A stretch of 64,000 nt of DNA from Acetobacterium woodii DSM 1030 (GCF_000247605.1 NC_016894.1:1364001-1428000); one strand, 5' to 3'; shown: positions 41,433-51,018, counted from the stretch's first letter. Notes: generated by a model not told the origin, from the letters alone. Numbers and translations: made by a program.

Positions 41433-41605
41433 TTAGGTAATTGCAAAATTAAAAAACATCAAACAACGGTTGCTTTGGGTGCAGTTTCCACAAACGATTT
41501 CGTAACGTGTAGGCGAACAGTTCATCGAACTGTCCGCCGTACAGTGTAGAAATTGTTTCGTGCGAAACTGGGTCCAAAGCTCATGGCACTTTTGCAATTA
41601 CCTAA
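41433..41605. mobile_element. MITE-like element, 173 bp, with 16-bp inverted ends and 8-bp target duplication
   Basis: Terminal repeats TTAGGTAATTGCAAAA (41433-41448) and TTTTGCAATTACCTAA (41590-41605) are perfect. TAGAAATG stands directly outside both ends (41425-41432 and 41606-41613), an 8-bp target-site duplication. The inside is itself an imperfect palindrome (GCAGTTTC/GAAACTG, GGCGAACAGTTC/GAACTGTCCGCC), so the whole element can fold. No coding capacity. It separates the MocR and aminotransferase promoters. Confidence 0.85.
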
Positions 41606-41730
41606 TAGAAATGTAATTGCGAATTGAACTAGTACAGTTAGCTTATACTGGAATTGCATTATTTAGATATCTATTATAAACTAATCTTATTATAAATCAA
41701 GTAGAGATTTGAATTGAGGAGGCATAGAAG

Positions 41731-42975
41731 ATGAGATTGTTCGTAAGACCGGAGTGGCCTATCACAGCTCTTTGGAGCAGAGGAACAAGGGTAATGACGA
41801 AGGAATATGGTGAGTTGGTGGACATGGAATCGGGATGCTGGGCGGCTGTCCTTGGGCATAACCATCCTGATGTGGTTCGGGTGATCCATGAGCAGGTGGA
41901 TACGTTGTTGCATACCCATCAATTCTTTCAAACAGAGCATCCGGAAAAACTTGTGGAGGAATTGAGTGAGGCAGCGAAACTACCCAGTAAGTACAGTGGC
42001 TCCTTTTTATCTTCGGGAAGTGAAGCAGTATCATTGGCGGTAATGTTGTCTGAGTTACTGACGGGCAAAAGGAAGAAGCTATGCATGAACATCACCTACT
42101 TAGGAGCTTGTAAAGATCTAAGGCACCCAAGAGACAATACGTACTGGGATGATCTTGATGTGACGGGGTGTCTCGGGTGTGGAGAGCTTGGCACAATGGG
42201 ATGTAACAAAAGAAGTGAAATCAATGGAAACACGAAAGATACCAATGAGAGGAACTGTGCAACTTGTGGGCGTTATAACCATTTGAATTTCAGTCAATAC
42301 GCTTCTTTTGTATTTGAACCTGGCAATTCTGGAGGGCTCGTGCTTACGCCACCCGCAAAGCTGGTGACATTCCTTGCGGGAAAAGTGCGGGCAGCAGGTG
42401 GTTTGTTGGTGGTGAACGAGGTTACGACAGGATTCGGACGAACCGGTGAATGGTTTGGGTTCCAACATTATGAGTTTATGAATGACGAATCTAATGCGCC
42501 TGATCTCATTGCTCTTGGTAAAGGCCTTGGCAACGGTTATCCCATCAGTGCCGTCTTGGTGAGGGAGAATCTGGCAATGGCTGCAGAGATGATGGGAATA
42601 AGGTATGTCCAATCCCATATTGACGACCCCCTTGGATGTAGAATTGCCAGGGAGATTATCAAGGTCATGGTGGAAGGAGAGTGGGTGTTAAAAGGACACG
42701 AGACGGGGAAATACATCAGATCAAGACTAATGGACATAGCGGCTAAAAACAAGGAAATCAAGGAAATACATGGAAGAGGTATGATGAACGTGGTCATGTT
42801 GGAGAAGGGAGTTAGTGCCGAGGCAATATTTAAAGGGCTTCTTGGGGCAGGGTACTTTTGTGGTTTCTCAGAGCAACTTGGCTTCATACATCTATATGCA
42901 CCATTGATTATCAGTAAGGAAGAAGTGAATGGTTTCTGCAACGCACTGGAGCAAGTAGTGAATAGGCTGCACTGA
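41731..42975 (+). CDS. Class III (ornithine/GABA-type) aminotransferase with a Cys cluster and altered PLP site
   Basis: 414 aa; ATG after GAGGAGGCATAGAAG. Fold signs: ESGCWAAVLGHNHPDVVRVI, SSGSEAVSLAVML and the PLP Lys in IALGKGLGNGYPISAVLV. Two features depart from the family. The Asp that pairs with the PLP ring nitrogen, in the usual DEVQTGFGRTG, is Asn (VVNEVTTGFGRTG). The region after the substrate loop carries C-x2-C, then a Cys about 8 residues later, and CATC about 20 further, like a metal site. It may be a specialised or non-classical PLP enzyme. Probably regulated by the divergent MocR protein. Confidence 0.85.
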   Translation: MRLFVRPEWPITALWSRGTRVMTKEYGELVDMESGCWAAVLGHNHPDVVRVIHEQVDTLLHTHQFFQTEHPEKLVEELSEAAKLPSKYSGSFLSSGSEAVSLAVMLSELLTGKRKKLCMNITYLGACKDLRHPRDNTYWDDLDVTGCLGCGELGTMGCNKRSEINGNTKDTNERNCATCGRYNHLNFSQYASFVFEPGNSGGLVLTPPAKLVTFLAGKVRAAGGLLVVNEVTTGFGRTGEWFGFQHYEFMNDESNAPDLIALGKGLGNGYPISAVLVRENLAMAAEMMGIRYVQSHIDDPLGCRIAREIIKVMVEGEWVLKGHETGKYIRSRLMDIAAKNKEIKEIHGRGMMNVVMLEKGVSAEAIFKGLLGAGYFCGFSEQLGFIHLYAPLIISKEEVNGFCNALEQVVNRLH

Positions 42976-43260
42976 AATAGACAGTTCTCTTAAGGTCTAG
43001 TATACTTTACATCCGCGATTTTTCCTCAAGCGCTACAATTATGTCATATAGACGGTAGTGTAAATAATTTTGTGTTTTCATGATTTCCAGATTAATGAAA
43101 AATATAAAGTTGAAAAATTGTACTGCGAATTGAAGAGACAAAATTCAATAAATCGGATGAAAAGGGACGAAATAATGAGAAAATAATGGCGTGTTAAAAA
43201 TAAAACGCTGGTTTTTAATCACATAATCACGCTTTGTTTCTCCAGAAAAAAAGAAAAATA
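42976..43260. other. Intergenic stretch with IS end-like sequence
   Basis: AGTGTAAATAATTTTGTG at 43057-43074 repeats exactly the sequence at 22724-22741. It is probably the end of an insertion sequence. The rest shows no gene. Confidence 0.4.
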
Positions 43261-43275
43261 ACGCCGTAGGCGTTA

Positions 43276-43958
43276 AATCCCAGCTTCCGCAGAAGCGGCA
43301 AAAACAATTTCTTCATCGATGAGATCGGTTTGCTTTTGAAAGGTAAAAATCAGACATTGGGTAACGAGATTACCGACTAATCGCGGAATAACCCCCAGAC
43401 GAAGACGAAATGGCCTCATAAGCATAGATTTGCCAATAAAAATTGGTGACGCTTCGAAAAGGGTGTTGTGAGCGAGATGGTGGCATCGGACTTGGCATTC
43501 CGGGTCACCCGGATCAGAAAGGCTTCATCTATGATCTGGGGATCCGAAAAAACCTTAATCCGATTCGGACGAGTCAAGCGACTGAATGACGAAATGACTT
43601 CTGCAGACAGCGCTGTCAGAAACCGCCGCCAGTTGCAAGTTGAGGTATTCAAAAAATGATAATAAGTATTTTTAGACGCCGTAGCTTCCCGATATTTTGA
43701 ATCCAGATAGCGATACAGATTTTTTCCCTGAAACGTTAGGAGTAACAGCAATTCGAAAACTTGGGCAACTTTTATATCCTGTGCTTTACGGATCCCGGAA
43801 GCTCTGAGTAATCCTGCCAGTTTCAATGCCTTAAAAGCTTTTAAAAATGCAATTTTTGTCTGTTCAGATGGGTTGTTTTGGTTTATCATAGTGGTATGCA
43901 CCTTTCCTGTCTGATTTTTGTTAGTTTGCATTTTCATTATATCAGACGTTGGGTGCAT
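43276..43958 (-). pseudogene. IS4-like transposase with internal deletion
   Basis: The N-terminal ~165 codons (complement 43958 to about 43440) read KAFKALKLAGLLRASGIRKA, LLLLLTFQGKNLYRYLDSKY and YYHFLNTSTCNWRRFLTALS, typical of IS4-group transposases. The catalytic middle is missing; a shorter frame continues with RLRLGVIPRLVGNLVTQCLI, the usual C-terminal region, to a stop near 43276. Inactive. Confidence 0.65.
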
Positions 43959-44092
43959 TTTTCTGTCAACTTCTGTTTTTTAGAAGCTACAGAGCGTGTT
44001 GTTGTAAGGTCTCAGCTGAATTTTAGAGCTGGGAAAGTTATCGTAACAATATTACCAGTGCCTTATCCACTGGAAAAATTGATGTGGAAAAA

Positions 44093-44311
44093 ATGAAGGC
44101 AATTATTGGATACAGCGGTACCGATGGTAAGCCGCTTCCATCCGGAGCAGTTTTTCGTTCTGATCACATTCCTAGCATTCAGTCGATAGTCATCCGCATG
44201 GATACGCTGGAAACGTGGGTCGTCGCGTTTAAACCCTCCGGTTCAACTCCCCTTAAGCCAACTTATACCGAGGTTTTTGCTGAGAATCCCTTTGTGACTA
44301 AGCAAAACTAA
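44093..44311 (+). pseudogene. C-terminal fragment of an unrecognised protein
   Basis: A protein-like frame reads back to about 44027 without a start (SALSTGKIDVEKMKAIIGYS) and on to WVVAFKPSGSTPLKPTYTEV before TAA at 44309. It lacks a ribosome binding site and is next to the IS4 relic, so it is probably the tail of a gene cut by that insertion. Family unknown to me. Confidence 0.35.
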
Positions 44312-44464
44312 AACAATCTAGATTAAATAGTTGCGTAGCCCTTTTGCGCAAAGTCAATCGGGATTGTTAGGATAACCAAAGTACCGTAGAAGCGGCCCAC
44401 AGTCCGCCACTTTAATGAAATCGTACTGGTCAATAACCTGGTATCTGTAACTTCTATAAGTACA

Positions 44465-44740
44465 ATGAGATGCAATCGAGTTTGCATCCCTTTTTTGCCC
44501 CTTTACATCTGTGGCACGATGATCAATCTGACCGTTTCCGGAGAGGTTTTTGTGGTCGTCGGAGTGCTCGGGGAAGTGTTTATTATCGTCGTTCTGCTAC
44601 AATTTCTTGATTTGCTGCTGCGCCGGCGCCATCAGTCAAAAAAACCCGCTGATATTGTTGAAAAATCAGATTCCCGGCTATACTACCGCCATTGGAACCT
44701 AATCCAGCGCCGCGACCATTCTCGAGAATCTGGAATGTAG
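44465..44740 (+). CDS. Doubtful small one-helix membrane protein
   Basis: A possible internal start is the ATG at 44519 (MINLTVSGEVFVVVGVLGEV). One long hydrophobic helix, then a basic RRRHQSKKP stretch. The shape recalls the gamma subunit of sodium-pumping decarboxylases, but there is no ribosome binding site and it sits in a degraded region. 44312-44464 shows nothing. Confidence 0.25.
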   Translation: MRCNRVCIPFLPLYICGTMINLTVSGEVFVVVGVLGEVFIIVVLLQFLDLLLRRRHQSKKPADIVEKSDSRLYYRHWNLIQRRDHSRESGM

Positions 44741-44836
44741 GGATTGAAACTCATATGTTCTGGGAAAAAAGCGTTTGATCAAACAAGAAATAATTTGTGC
44801 GATTCAGACAGGCGGAATTAAACAGGAGGAAATAAT

Positions 44837-45721
44837 TTGGATTCTAAAAAACTTAAATATTTTATTGAGGTGAGCCGCCTTAAAAGCTTTTCAAAAGCAG
44901 CACAGGTGTTATATGTTTCGCAAACAGCGGTCAGTCAACAGATCGCGGTACTTGAAAATGAACTGGGGTTTGAACTGCTCCATCGCAATAAAAAAACGGT
45001 CGAACTTACTGTTGCCGGAGAATATTTTTTATATGAAGCAAAGCGGATTATTGCTTTATCTGAAAATGCGGTATCAAAAGCTCAGGACATTGCCAGTGGA
45101 CAGGATGGCATGATAAAAATTGGGTTTTTCAGCATGTTTGATCGTGATGTTATTGCTCCGGTGCTTTCAACGTTTCATCGCAAATATCCTAAAATAAGGC
45201 TTAATATTGTTCAATCCAGTCATAAGGATTTAAAAGCAAATTTACTGAATCATAACTTGGATATCGGATTTTCGTTTCGGATGACATCTGAGGAATTAGA
45301 AGAAAAGGAGGTATATCGCGTCTTCACAAAATTATGTGTCAATAAAGAACACCGGCTTTCGGGAAAATCACTCATCGAAACAGCGGATTTGGAGCACGAG
45401 CAAATTATCGATTTCGTTAAAAACAGTGAACAGATGGAAATCTATGGCGAACATCATAGTTTCGAGCAGCCAAAACCAGTTTATGATGACACTTTTTTAG
45501 TGGAAAGCATGGATGATGCCATCATGCTGGTTTACCAAAACGATGGCATTTGTTTTTTGCCGGAACTTACCGATTTCGTCAACACTGACAAAATTACATT
45601 CATTCCCCAAACAATTGAATCGGTTCCATTTATTGTTAATGCATACTCAATTAAAGATAATCAAAATCCTGTGCTAAAGGTGTTCCTAGAAGAAATCGAC
45701 AATAGCTACGGCCGCAAATAG
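44837..45721 (+). CDS. LysR family transcriptional regulator
   Basis: 294 aa; TTG start at 44837, 8 nt after CAGGAGG; no nearby ATG fits. The winged HTH is at residues 1-60 (KSFSKAAQVLYVSQTAVSQQ); the effector-binding domain follows to the end. It runs in the same direction as the SDR gene at 45898 and probably controls it. Confidence 0.92.
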   Translation: MDSKKLKYFIEVSRLKSFSKAAQVLYVSQTAVSQQIAVLENELGFELLHRNKKTVELTVAGEYFLYEAKRIIALSENAVSKAQDIASGQDGMIKIGFFSMFDRDVIAPVLSTFHRKYPKIRLNIVQSSHKDLKANLLNHNLDIGFSFRMTSEELEEKEVYRVFTKLCVNKEHRLSGKSLIETADLEHEQIIDFVKNSEQMEIYGEHHSFEQPKPVYDDTFLVESMDDAIMLVYQNDGICFLPELTDFVNTDKITFIPQTIESVPFIVNAYSIKDNQNPVLKVFLEEIDNSYGRK

Positions 45722-45897
45722 ACCATGGCCGCGTATCAATTGCCAAAGCATAAGGCGGTTTGCTATAAGTTTTTATTGTTACATAATTGGGTTCCTGTGT
45801 TAGACAATAAATAATACTTCTGATACTGTTAAGGCAATTAATATTGATGTGTTTCAAAATGAATGGAAACAGTCAAGAATTTTGTGAGGTGGATTAT

Positions 45898-46683
45898 ATG
45901 CCAAATGATATTAACGGTAAAGTTGCAGTAATTACAGGAGCGGGTTCGGGTATTGGTCGAATGACGGCCCTTGAACTGGCAGGACTTGGAGCGAAGGTAG
46001 TTGTTGCTGATATGAGTGATGCTGCTGGGGAAGAAAGTGTTAAACTGATTCGCGACAATGGTGGAGAAGCGACATTTATCAAATGTAATGTAACGAGTGA
46101 AGAAAGTGTAAAAAACATGGTTGAAAAAACCGTAGCGCTTTATGGACGTCTTGACTGTGCCTTTAATAATGCCGGAATCGGTCCTGATGGAGTTAAAATA
46201 AAATATGGTCCATTGGTTGATACGGAGGAAGCGGATTGGGATAAAATTATGGCTGTTAACCTGAAGGGCGTATTTCTTTGTTTAAAACATGAAATAAAGC
46301 AGATGTTAAAACAGGAAAAAGGCGGTGCGATTGTGAATACATCCTCAATTGGGGGATTAAAGATGGCCCCTGGTTTCGGGGCCTATGGACCAAGTAAAGC
46401 TGGTGTTGTTGCAGTGAGTCAAACAGCGGCAATTGAAAATGCAAAAGCGGGGATCAGAGTCAATATCGTCTGTCCAGGTCCGATCAGCGATACAGGTCTG
46501 ATGTCAAATACTTTGGCAATGAACCCGAATGAAGCAGATGAACTGCGCGAAAAAGTTATTCCGATGGGTAAACTCGGGACGCCACTGGATGTTGCGCATG
46601 CAGTAGTATGGTTGTTATCTGATATGGCAGGACATACAACCGGTCAGACGTTTTCGGTTGATGGTGGAATGATAATCATGTAA
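45898..46683 (+). CDS. Short-chain dehydrogenase/reductase (classical SDR)
   Basis: 261 aa from the ATG at 45898 after GTGAGGTGGATTAT; an upstream start (45844) is not supported. NAD(P) motif TGAGSGIG, NNAGIG, catalytic Ser in VNTSSIGG, and the active-site Tyr/Lys in YGPSKAG. The C-terminus GQTFSVDGGMIIM is typical of 3-ketoacyl-ACP reductase/glucose dehydrogenase-like SDRs. Substrate unknown; next to a LysR regulator. Confidence 0.93.
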   Translation: MPNDINGKVAVITGAGSGIGRMTALELAGLGAKVVVADMSDAAGEESVKLIRDNGGEATFIKCNVTSEESVKNMVEKTVALYGRLDCAFNNAGIGPDGVKIKYGPLVDTEEADWDKIMAVNLKGVFLCLKHEIKQMLKQEKGGAIVNTSSIGGLKMAPGFGAYGPSKAGVVAVSQTAAIENAKAGIRVNIVCPGPISDTGLMSNTLAMNPNEADELREKVIPMGKLGTPLDVAHAVVWLLSDMAGHTTGQTFSVDGGMIIM

Positions 46684-46750
46684 TTAAATACATGTGTGAA
46701 GAAAAACCGCTGAATCAACTAGTGTAAACAGGCTTTTAGCATTTAATAAA

Positions 46751-46878
46751 TACCGATCAATTGTTAATCTGTTGTATGCACGCAATTCGTCCAGTTACAA
46801 TCAAAGCTGTGGCTAAAAACAGCTTTGATTGTAACTGGACGAATTGAGGCACACAACCTGATCGAACAATTGTCGGTA
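46751..46878. repeat. Dispersed palindromic element H1 with a perfect 28-bp stem
   Basis: The outer ends TACCGATCAATTGTT and AACAATTGTCGGTA are inverted. Inside, positions 46783-46810 and 46819-46846 are perfectly complementary over 28 bp around the loop GGCTAAAA. A second member, inverted, lies at 59699-59829. No coding capacity and no clear target duplication. Confidence 0.8.
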
Positions 46879-46904
46879 CTAAGTTATCTTTTGGGGCAGT
46901 CGGT

Positions 46905-46933
46905 GCCACCCATTTGTTATGGGTGGCTTTTTT
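46905..46933 (+). terminator. Rho-independent terminator after element H1
   Basis: GCCACCC (46905-46911) pairs with GGGTGGC (46921-46927), followed by TTTTTT. It ends SDR transcripts. Confidence 0.85.
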
Positions 46934-47080
46934 GGGTTTACTCTCAAGCGGGATCATCTAAATAAGCAAAAACCTTAATGCATTCTGAACGACGGAAATG
47001 TACAGTTAAAAATAGACAACGCGAGGCGGTATTAAGGATAAGGCTTAAATTAAGAATTTGAATTTTGATACATTCTCCGA

Positions 47081-47722
47081 TTATTTAAGAGTGACATAAT
47101 GATTAAATTTATCAATCTGAATGTTTAACTGATTAAAAAGAGCATCTGATTTAGTCATGATGTTTTCAATTACGTCATCAGGAATTTCAAACAGTTTAAA
47201 AAAATGAGATACCGTAAATTTATAAATTGTTTGGTAAGGAAATTGATCTAATTTATCGAAAATATGATGAGAAATATGTTGTCGCATACCATGAGCAGCG
47301 ATAATAATTAAATCAATTTCATTTTTGGTGAATTTTTTAGGAGTATGCTCGAGACAAGTCTTAATAATTGCAGGAGCTTGAAAATTCAAAGGTTCTCTAC
47401 TAATCTCATAATAAAATCTGCGATAATTATTCACTTCATAATAGGCATACCAAAATATACGTGCTTCTAATGAATAGCGGATTAAGTATTCTTCATTTGG
47501 AAATAAGTCAAGAATAACGTTTCCATGTTGCAGATAAGTACTGCGATAAACGTAAAGACCTAATTCGGCCTTGCTTTTATAATAATGATAAAAGGTTCCC
47601 TTACTCGTTTGTGAACATTTTATTATCTCATCAATTGAGGTGTTGGTGTATCCATTTTGGTAGAAAAGTTCTTCGGCTTCCTGAAAAATTTTAATTTTAT
47701 TGTTATTTTGCAATGGTTTCAT
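47081..47722 (-). CDS. TetR/AcrR family regulator
   Basis: 213 aa. HTH at residues ~10-55 (NGYTNTSIDEIIKCSQTSKG, then TFYHYYKSKAELGLYVY); the C-terminal ligand domain is not assignable. It diverges from the URO-D methyltransferase and carrier genes. The triple palindrome at 47872-47909, with TAGACC/GGTCTA halves like known TetR-family sites (for example NemR boxes), is the probable operator. Confidence 0.9.
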   Translation of the reverse strand: MKPLQNNNKIKIFQEAEELFYQNGYTNTSIDEIIKCSQTSKGTFYHYYKSKAELGLYVYRSTYLQHGNVILDLFPNEEYLIRYSLEARIFWYAYYEVNNYRRFYYEISREPLNFQAPAIIKTCLEHTPKKFTKNEIDLIIIAAHGMRQHISHHIFDKLDQFPYQTIYKFTVSHFFKLFEIPDDVIENIMTKSDALFNQLNIQIDKFNHYVTLK

Positions 47723-47837
47723 AATAATCGCCTTTCATGAGGTGCTTAATAATTAATAGAATGATGTTGTCGTTTATTATAACATTTTTTGAAGAATTAT
47801 ATAGATAAAAAATATAACATTTTTACGAAAAAAACTA

Positions 47838-47909
47838 TTGACAAACGTCTCGTAAAACATTATATTATTACTAGACCACAGTATAGACTGAAGTCTAGAC
47901 CACGGTCTA
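47838..47909 (+). promoter_or_regulatory. Promoter with three overlapping palindromes
   Basis: TTGACA (47838-47843), 17-bp spacer, TATATT (47861-47866). Just downstream, three 14-bp sites at a 12-bp period share their TA ends: TAGACCACAGTATA (47872-47885, imperfect), TAGACTGAAGTCTA (47884-47897) and TAGACCACGGTCTA (47896-47909). Two are perfect dyads. The array covers the transcription start. Confidence 0.8.
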
Positions 47910-48232
47910 AATGTTATTAAGGAAGCGGTAATAGGCATTATCGTCAATAGTGTTAAATATCAAAAAAAGTAGGTGATTTAAGATTCAAATAAAAATTTAT
48001 TAAATGACGATAATAAAGGTTCATCATTTAAACGTTTAAACAAGTTTTCTCATGTAAATTATCGCAATGCAAACGATGCCAAAATGAGAAAAACTGAAGT
48101 TTATTAGCCGGCGGTAATAATGACAACCGAATATCCGAAACAAATCAGTGTTGATGATTTGTTGTTGAGGTTGAATTCGCGATTGTCAAAGTAAAAGAAT
48201 TAGGTGTGCAAATTTAATTTTAGGAGAAAAAA
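47910..48232. other. Long leader before the methyltransferase gene, possible gene relic
   Basis: No complete gene. The last frame before 48215 reads VEFAIVKVKELGVQI and stops, which resembles the tail of a corrinoid protein; it may be the relic of a deleted methyl-carrier gene. Uncertain. Confidence 0.3.
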
Positions 48233-49312
48233 ATGACTAAACCAATATTTAATGAAAAAGAACTGATCCCAACTAAAGAAATTCCATCAATTATGCCAAA
48301 TGGAAATTCTACCCCAATATATGATTTTCCAGTTACGCCCAAAGAAGCTTATAAAAAAACAATGGCGAATGATCCATGTTGGCTGATTACCAACGCCGAA
48401 AGTATTTTTTTTATGCCAAGAATTATACCAGATAATATTGCCAGAGCCTTTGTTTTTGAAAAGAATCGTTTAGCCAGAGAAGAATTTGGTGGAAAAGATA
48501 TGTTTGGCATTGATTGGGAATATATTGAGGTCGCTGGCGGTTCGATGGTTAAGCCAGGATCACCATTGTTAACAGATGCGAATGAATGGTATGAAAAAGT
48601 TGTATGGCCGGATATTGACGCATGGGATTGGGAAGGATCTTCAAAAGCAAATAAAGAATATTTAAATACCGATTCAGCAGTAGTTACATGGATTTTTTCA
48701 GGATTTTACGAAAGATTAATATCATTTATGGATTTCGAAGGTGCAATTTTAGCGATGATTGATGAAGAACAAACCGATGCGGTAAAAGATCTTTTTGATA
48801 AATTAGCGGATTTATACATTAAAATCGTTGATAAATTTGTTGAATATTATGATATTGATATCATCACGGTTCATGATGATTGGGGATCACAAAGAGCACC
48901 ATTTTTTTCGCCTTCCACAGCAATGGAGATGGTTGTCCCATATATGAAGAAATTAACAGACCATATACATTCAAAGGGATTGATTGCTGATTTACATAGT
49001 TGTGGTTGTCTTGAATTACAAGTTCCACAAATTATTGCAGCTGGTTGGGATTCATGGACGCCACAACCAATGAATGATATGAAAAAATTATATAATCAAT
49101 ATGGGGATCAAATTGTATTTGGGATTGTACCGGATAATATTGATCCAAAAGCATCGGAAGAAGATCAACGTCAGGCGGCCAAAGAATGTGTCGAGACATT
49201 TTGCAAACCTGGAAAAGCAACCACAATCAGTGGGTTTGCATCAAGAATGATGCCATTAAAATATCGAGAAGAATTATATAAACAATCGCGATTACATTAT
49301 TGTGGTAAGTAA
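48233..49312 (+). CDS. URO-D family corrinoid methyltransferase (MtaA/CmuA-like fold)
   Basis: 359 aa; ATG after TTAGGAGAAAAAA. It belongs to the uroporphyrinogen-decarboxylase superfamily branch that transfers methyl groups to or from corrinoids: DDWGSQRAPFFSP and ADLHSCGCLELQVPQI, where His and Cys act as zinc ligands. Genuine HemE lacks the HSCG zinc site. In acetogens such proteins demethylate O-methyl or similar compounds with a corrinoid partner; none is adjacent here except a possible relic. Followed after 99 nt by an SLC13 carrier, likely for its substrate. Confidence 0.88.
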   Translation: MTKPIFNEKELIPTKEIPSIMPNGNSTPIYDFPVTPKEAYKKTMANDPCWLITNAESIFFMPRIIPDNIARAFVFEKNRLAREEFGGKDMFGIDWEYIEVAGGSMVKPGSPLLTDANEWYEKVVWPDIDAWDWEGSSKANKEYLNTDSAVVTWIFSGFYERLISFMDFEGAILAMIDEEQTDAVKDLFDKLADLYIKIVDKFVEYYDIDIITVHDDWGSQRAPFFSPSTAMEMVVPYMKKLTDHIHSKGLIADLHSCGCLELQVPQIIAAGWDSWTPQPMNDMKKLYNQYGDQIVFGIVPDNIDPKASEEDQRQAAKECVETFCKPGKATTISGFASRMMPLKYREELYKQSRLHYCGK

Positions 49313-49411
49313 CCGGTAGAGTTGAAGATAGGTTTAGTAATCGTTTTATGAATAAAACATGTTAAATTAAGAAAATCGATATATGAAAAATTAAAAAGGA
49401 GAACTTTACAT

Positions 49412-50875
49412 ATGAAAAAAGTACAAGATGGTAGTACCCGTAATAGACTCTATTTTATTCATGCCGCAATCGCAATCGCAATTATGATCTTCTTCCGCTT
49501 CATCCCACCATTTGGTGAAATGACACCACTAGGGATGGAATTGCTTGGTATTTTTATAGGATTGCTGTGGGCTTGGATTAAGTGCGACATGGTTTGGCCA
49601 AGCGTTCTTGCATTTATGTTTTTAGGGTTTTCCAGCTATACACCGTCAGGGACGGTATCATTATCAGCAGCATTTGGAAATCCACTAATTCAATTGATTA
49701 TTTGGTTATTAGTATTCGCAGCGATTTTAATGGTTTCGGGGATTTCAGAACAAATTGCCCAGCGACTAATTGCATCAAAATATACAAAAGGTCGTCCATG
49801 GGTTCTTAGCATCGTCATACTGGTTGCAGTTTATGTTGGTGCTGCTTTTGGAGCTAATTTGGCCTTAATCTTAATATGTTGGGAATTTGTTAGTACGATT
49901 TCAAAACAAGTGGGTTATGGTAAAGAGGACCGATGGCCTAAAATGATGGTAGTAAGTATTGTCTTTACTTCCTGTATTGGTACCGTTTTAATGCCATTTT
50001 CAGTTGGAGTCGTGGCATCGTTTGGTTATTTAACAGCGGCTTCCGATGGATTGGTTGGCAATTATAATTATTTTAGTTATCTTGTTTTTAGTTTGATCTT
50101 CAGTCTTTCAGTTTTTGCAATCTTTATGTTAATCAATAAGTATATTGTTCGTCCTGATATGAGTAAACTTAAAGAAGTCAACGTTGACATGGGCGAAATT
50201 CCACCTATTAATACAAAACAAAAGCTAGCTGTAGGGGCATTAATTGTATTAGTACTGGTAACCATATTGCCGAGCATACTACCCGCCAATATTCAGGCAT
50301 ACATGAATATGATCGGTACGCCGTTATTAGTTTTAGCAGTTCCAGCATTTATTACAATTTTCAGAGATAAAGAAGGAAAACCCTACTTTACTTTTCAAGA
50401 ACTTGCAGGCAGAGGTGTTTTATGGAATATGATATTTATGGTTGCTGCCGCGATTACGATGGGGGGCGCTATTTCAAGTCCGGAAGCCGGTTTTAATGCA
50501 ACATTTATTTCTGCCTTTATGCCGATTTTATCAGGGATGAGCCCTTATCTGTTTGCATTAGTCATTGTTGTGGTTACGCTTATTTTGACAAATCTAATAA
50601 ACAACGCCGTTGCAGGCGCAATTATGGTACCATTAATGTATTCTTTTTCAACAGCGATTGGTGCAAACCCGTTACTTATTACGGCATTAATTATTTTTGC
50701 CAGTAACGTTGGGTTATTATTACCATGTGCGAGTCCGGTAGGTGCGATGCTAGCCGGTAACAAAGAATGGATGAATCCGATCGATGTGGTTTATTTTTCT
50801 TCATTATATATATTAGCAACAATAATCGCCGTTGCGATTATCGGAATACCCATTGGAAGTTTATTTTTTCAATAA
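49412..50875 (+). CDS. SLC13/DASS family anion:Na+ symporter
   Basis: 487 aa with about 11-12 hydrophobic helices; ATG after AAAAGGAGAACTTTACAT. The second half has NLINNAVAGAIMVPLMYSFS and the closing CASPVGAMLAGNKEWMNP, matching the Asn-Thr/Asn-Pro sodium and carboxylate-binding region of the DASS carriers (di- and tricarboxylates, sulfate). Its place after the methyltransferase suggests import of the organic-acid substrate to be demethylated (inference). Ends before a terminator. Confidence 0.88.
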   Translation: MKKVQDGSTRNRLYFIHAAIAIAIMIFFRFIPPFGEMTPLGMELLGIFIGLLWAWIKCDMVWPSVLAFMFLGFSSYTPSGTVSLSAAFGNPLIQLIIWLLVFAAILMVSGISEQIAQRLIASKYTKGRPWVLSIVILVAVYVGAAFGANLALILICWEFVSTISKQVGYGKEDRWPKMMVVSIVFTSCIGTVLMPFSVGVVASFGYLTAASDGLVGNYNYFSYLVFSLIFSLSVFAIFMLINKYIVRPDMSKLKEVNVDMGEIPPINTKQKLAVGALIVLVLVTILPSILPANIQAYMNMIGTPLLVLAVPAFITIFRDKEGKPYFTFQELAGRGVLWNMIFMVAAAITMGGAISSPEAGFNATFISAFMPILSGMSPYLFALVIVVVTLILTNLINNAVAGAIMVPLMYSFSTAIGANPLLITALIIFASNVGLLLPCASPVGAMLAGNKEWMNPIDVVYFSSLYILATIIAVAIIGIPIGSLFFQ

Positions 50876-50953
50876 AACAGTGCTATTAACAGCAGAAACC
50901 GAATTAATAGTTTGAAGAATTGCTTTCTCTTAAATTTGAATCAAAGTAAAAAA

Positions 50954-51000
50954 GTAATGGTAAGATCCGGTAAAACTAAGGATCGAGCCATTACTTTTTT
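50954..51000. terminator. Rho-independent terminator between convergent genes
   Basis: GTAATGG..AAGATCC (50954-50968) pairs with GGATCGAGCCATTAC (50980-50994), followed by TTTTTT. It serves the carrier gene and, through an A-run on the left, the opposite ABC operon. Confidence 0.8.
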
Positions 51001-51018
51001 ATTAAAACACAAAAGTCG

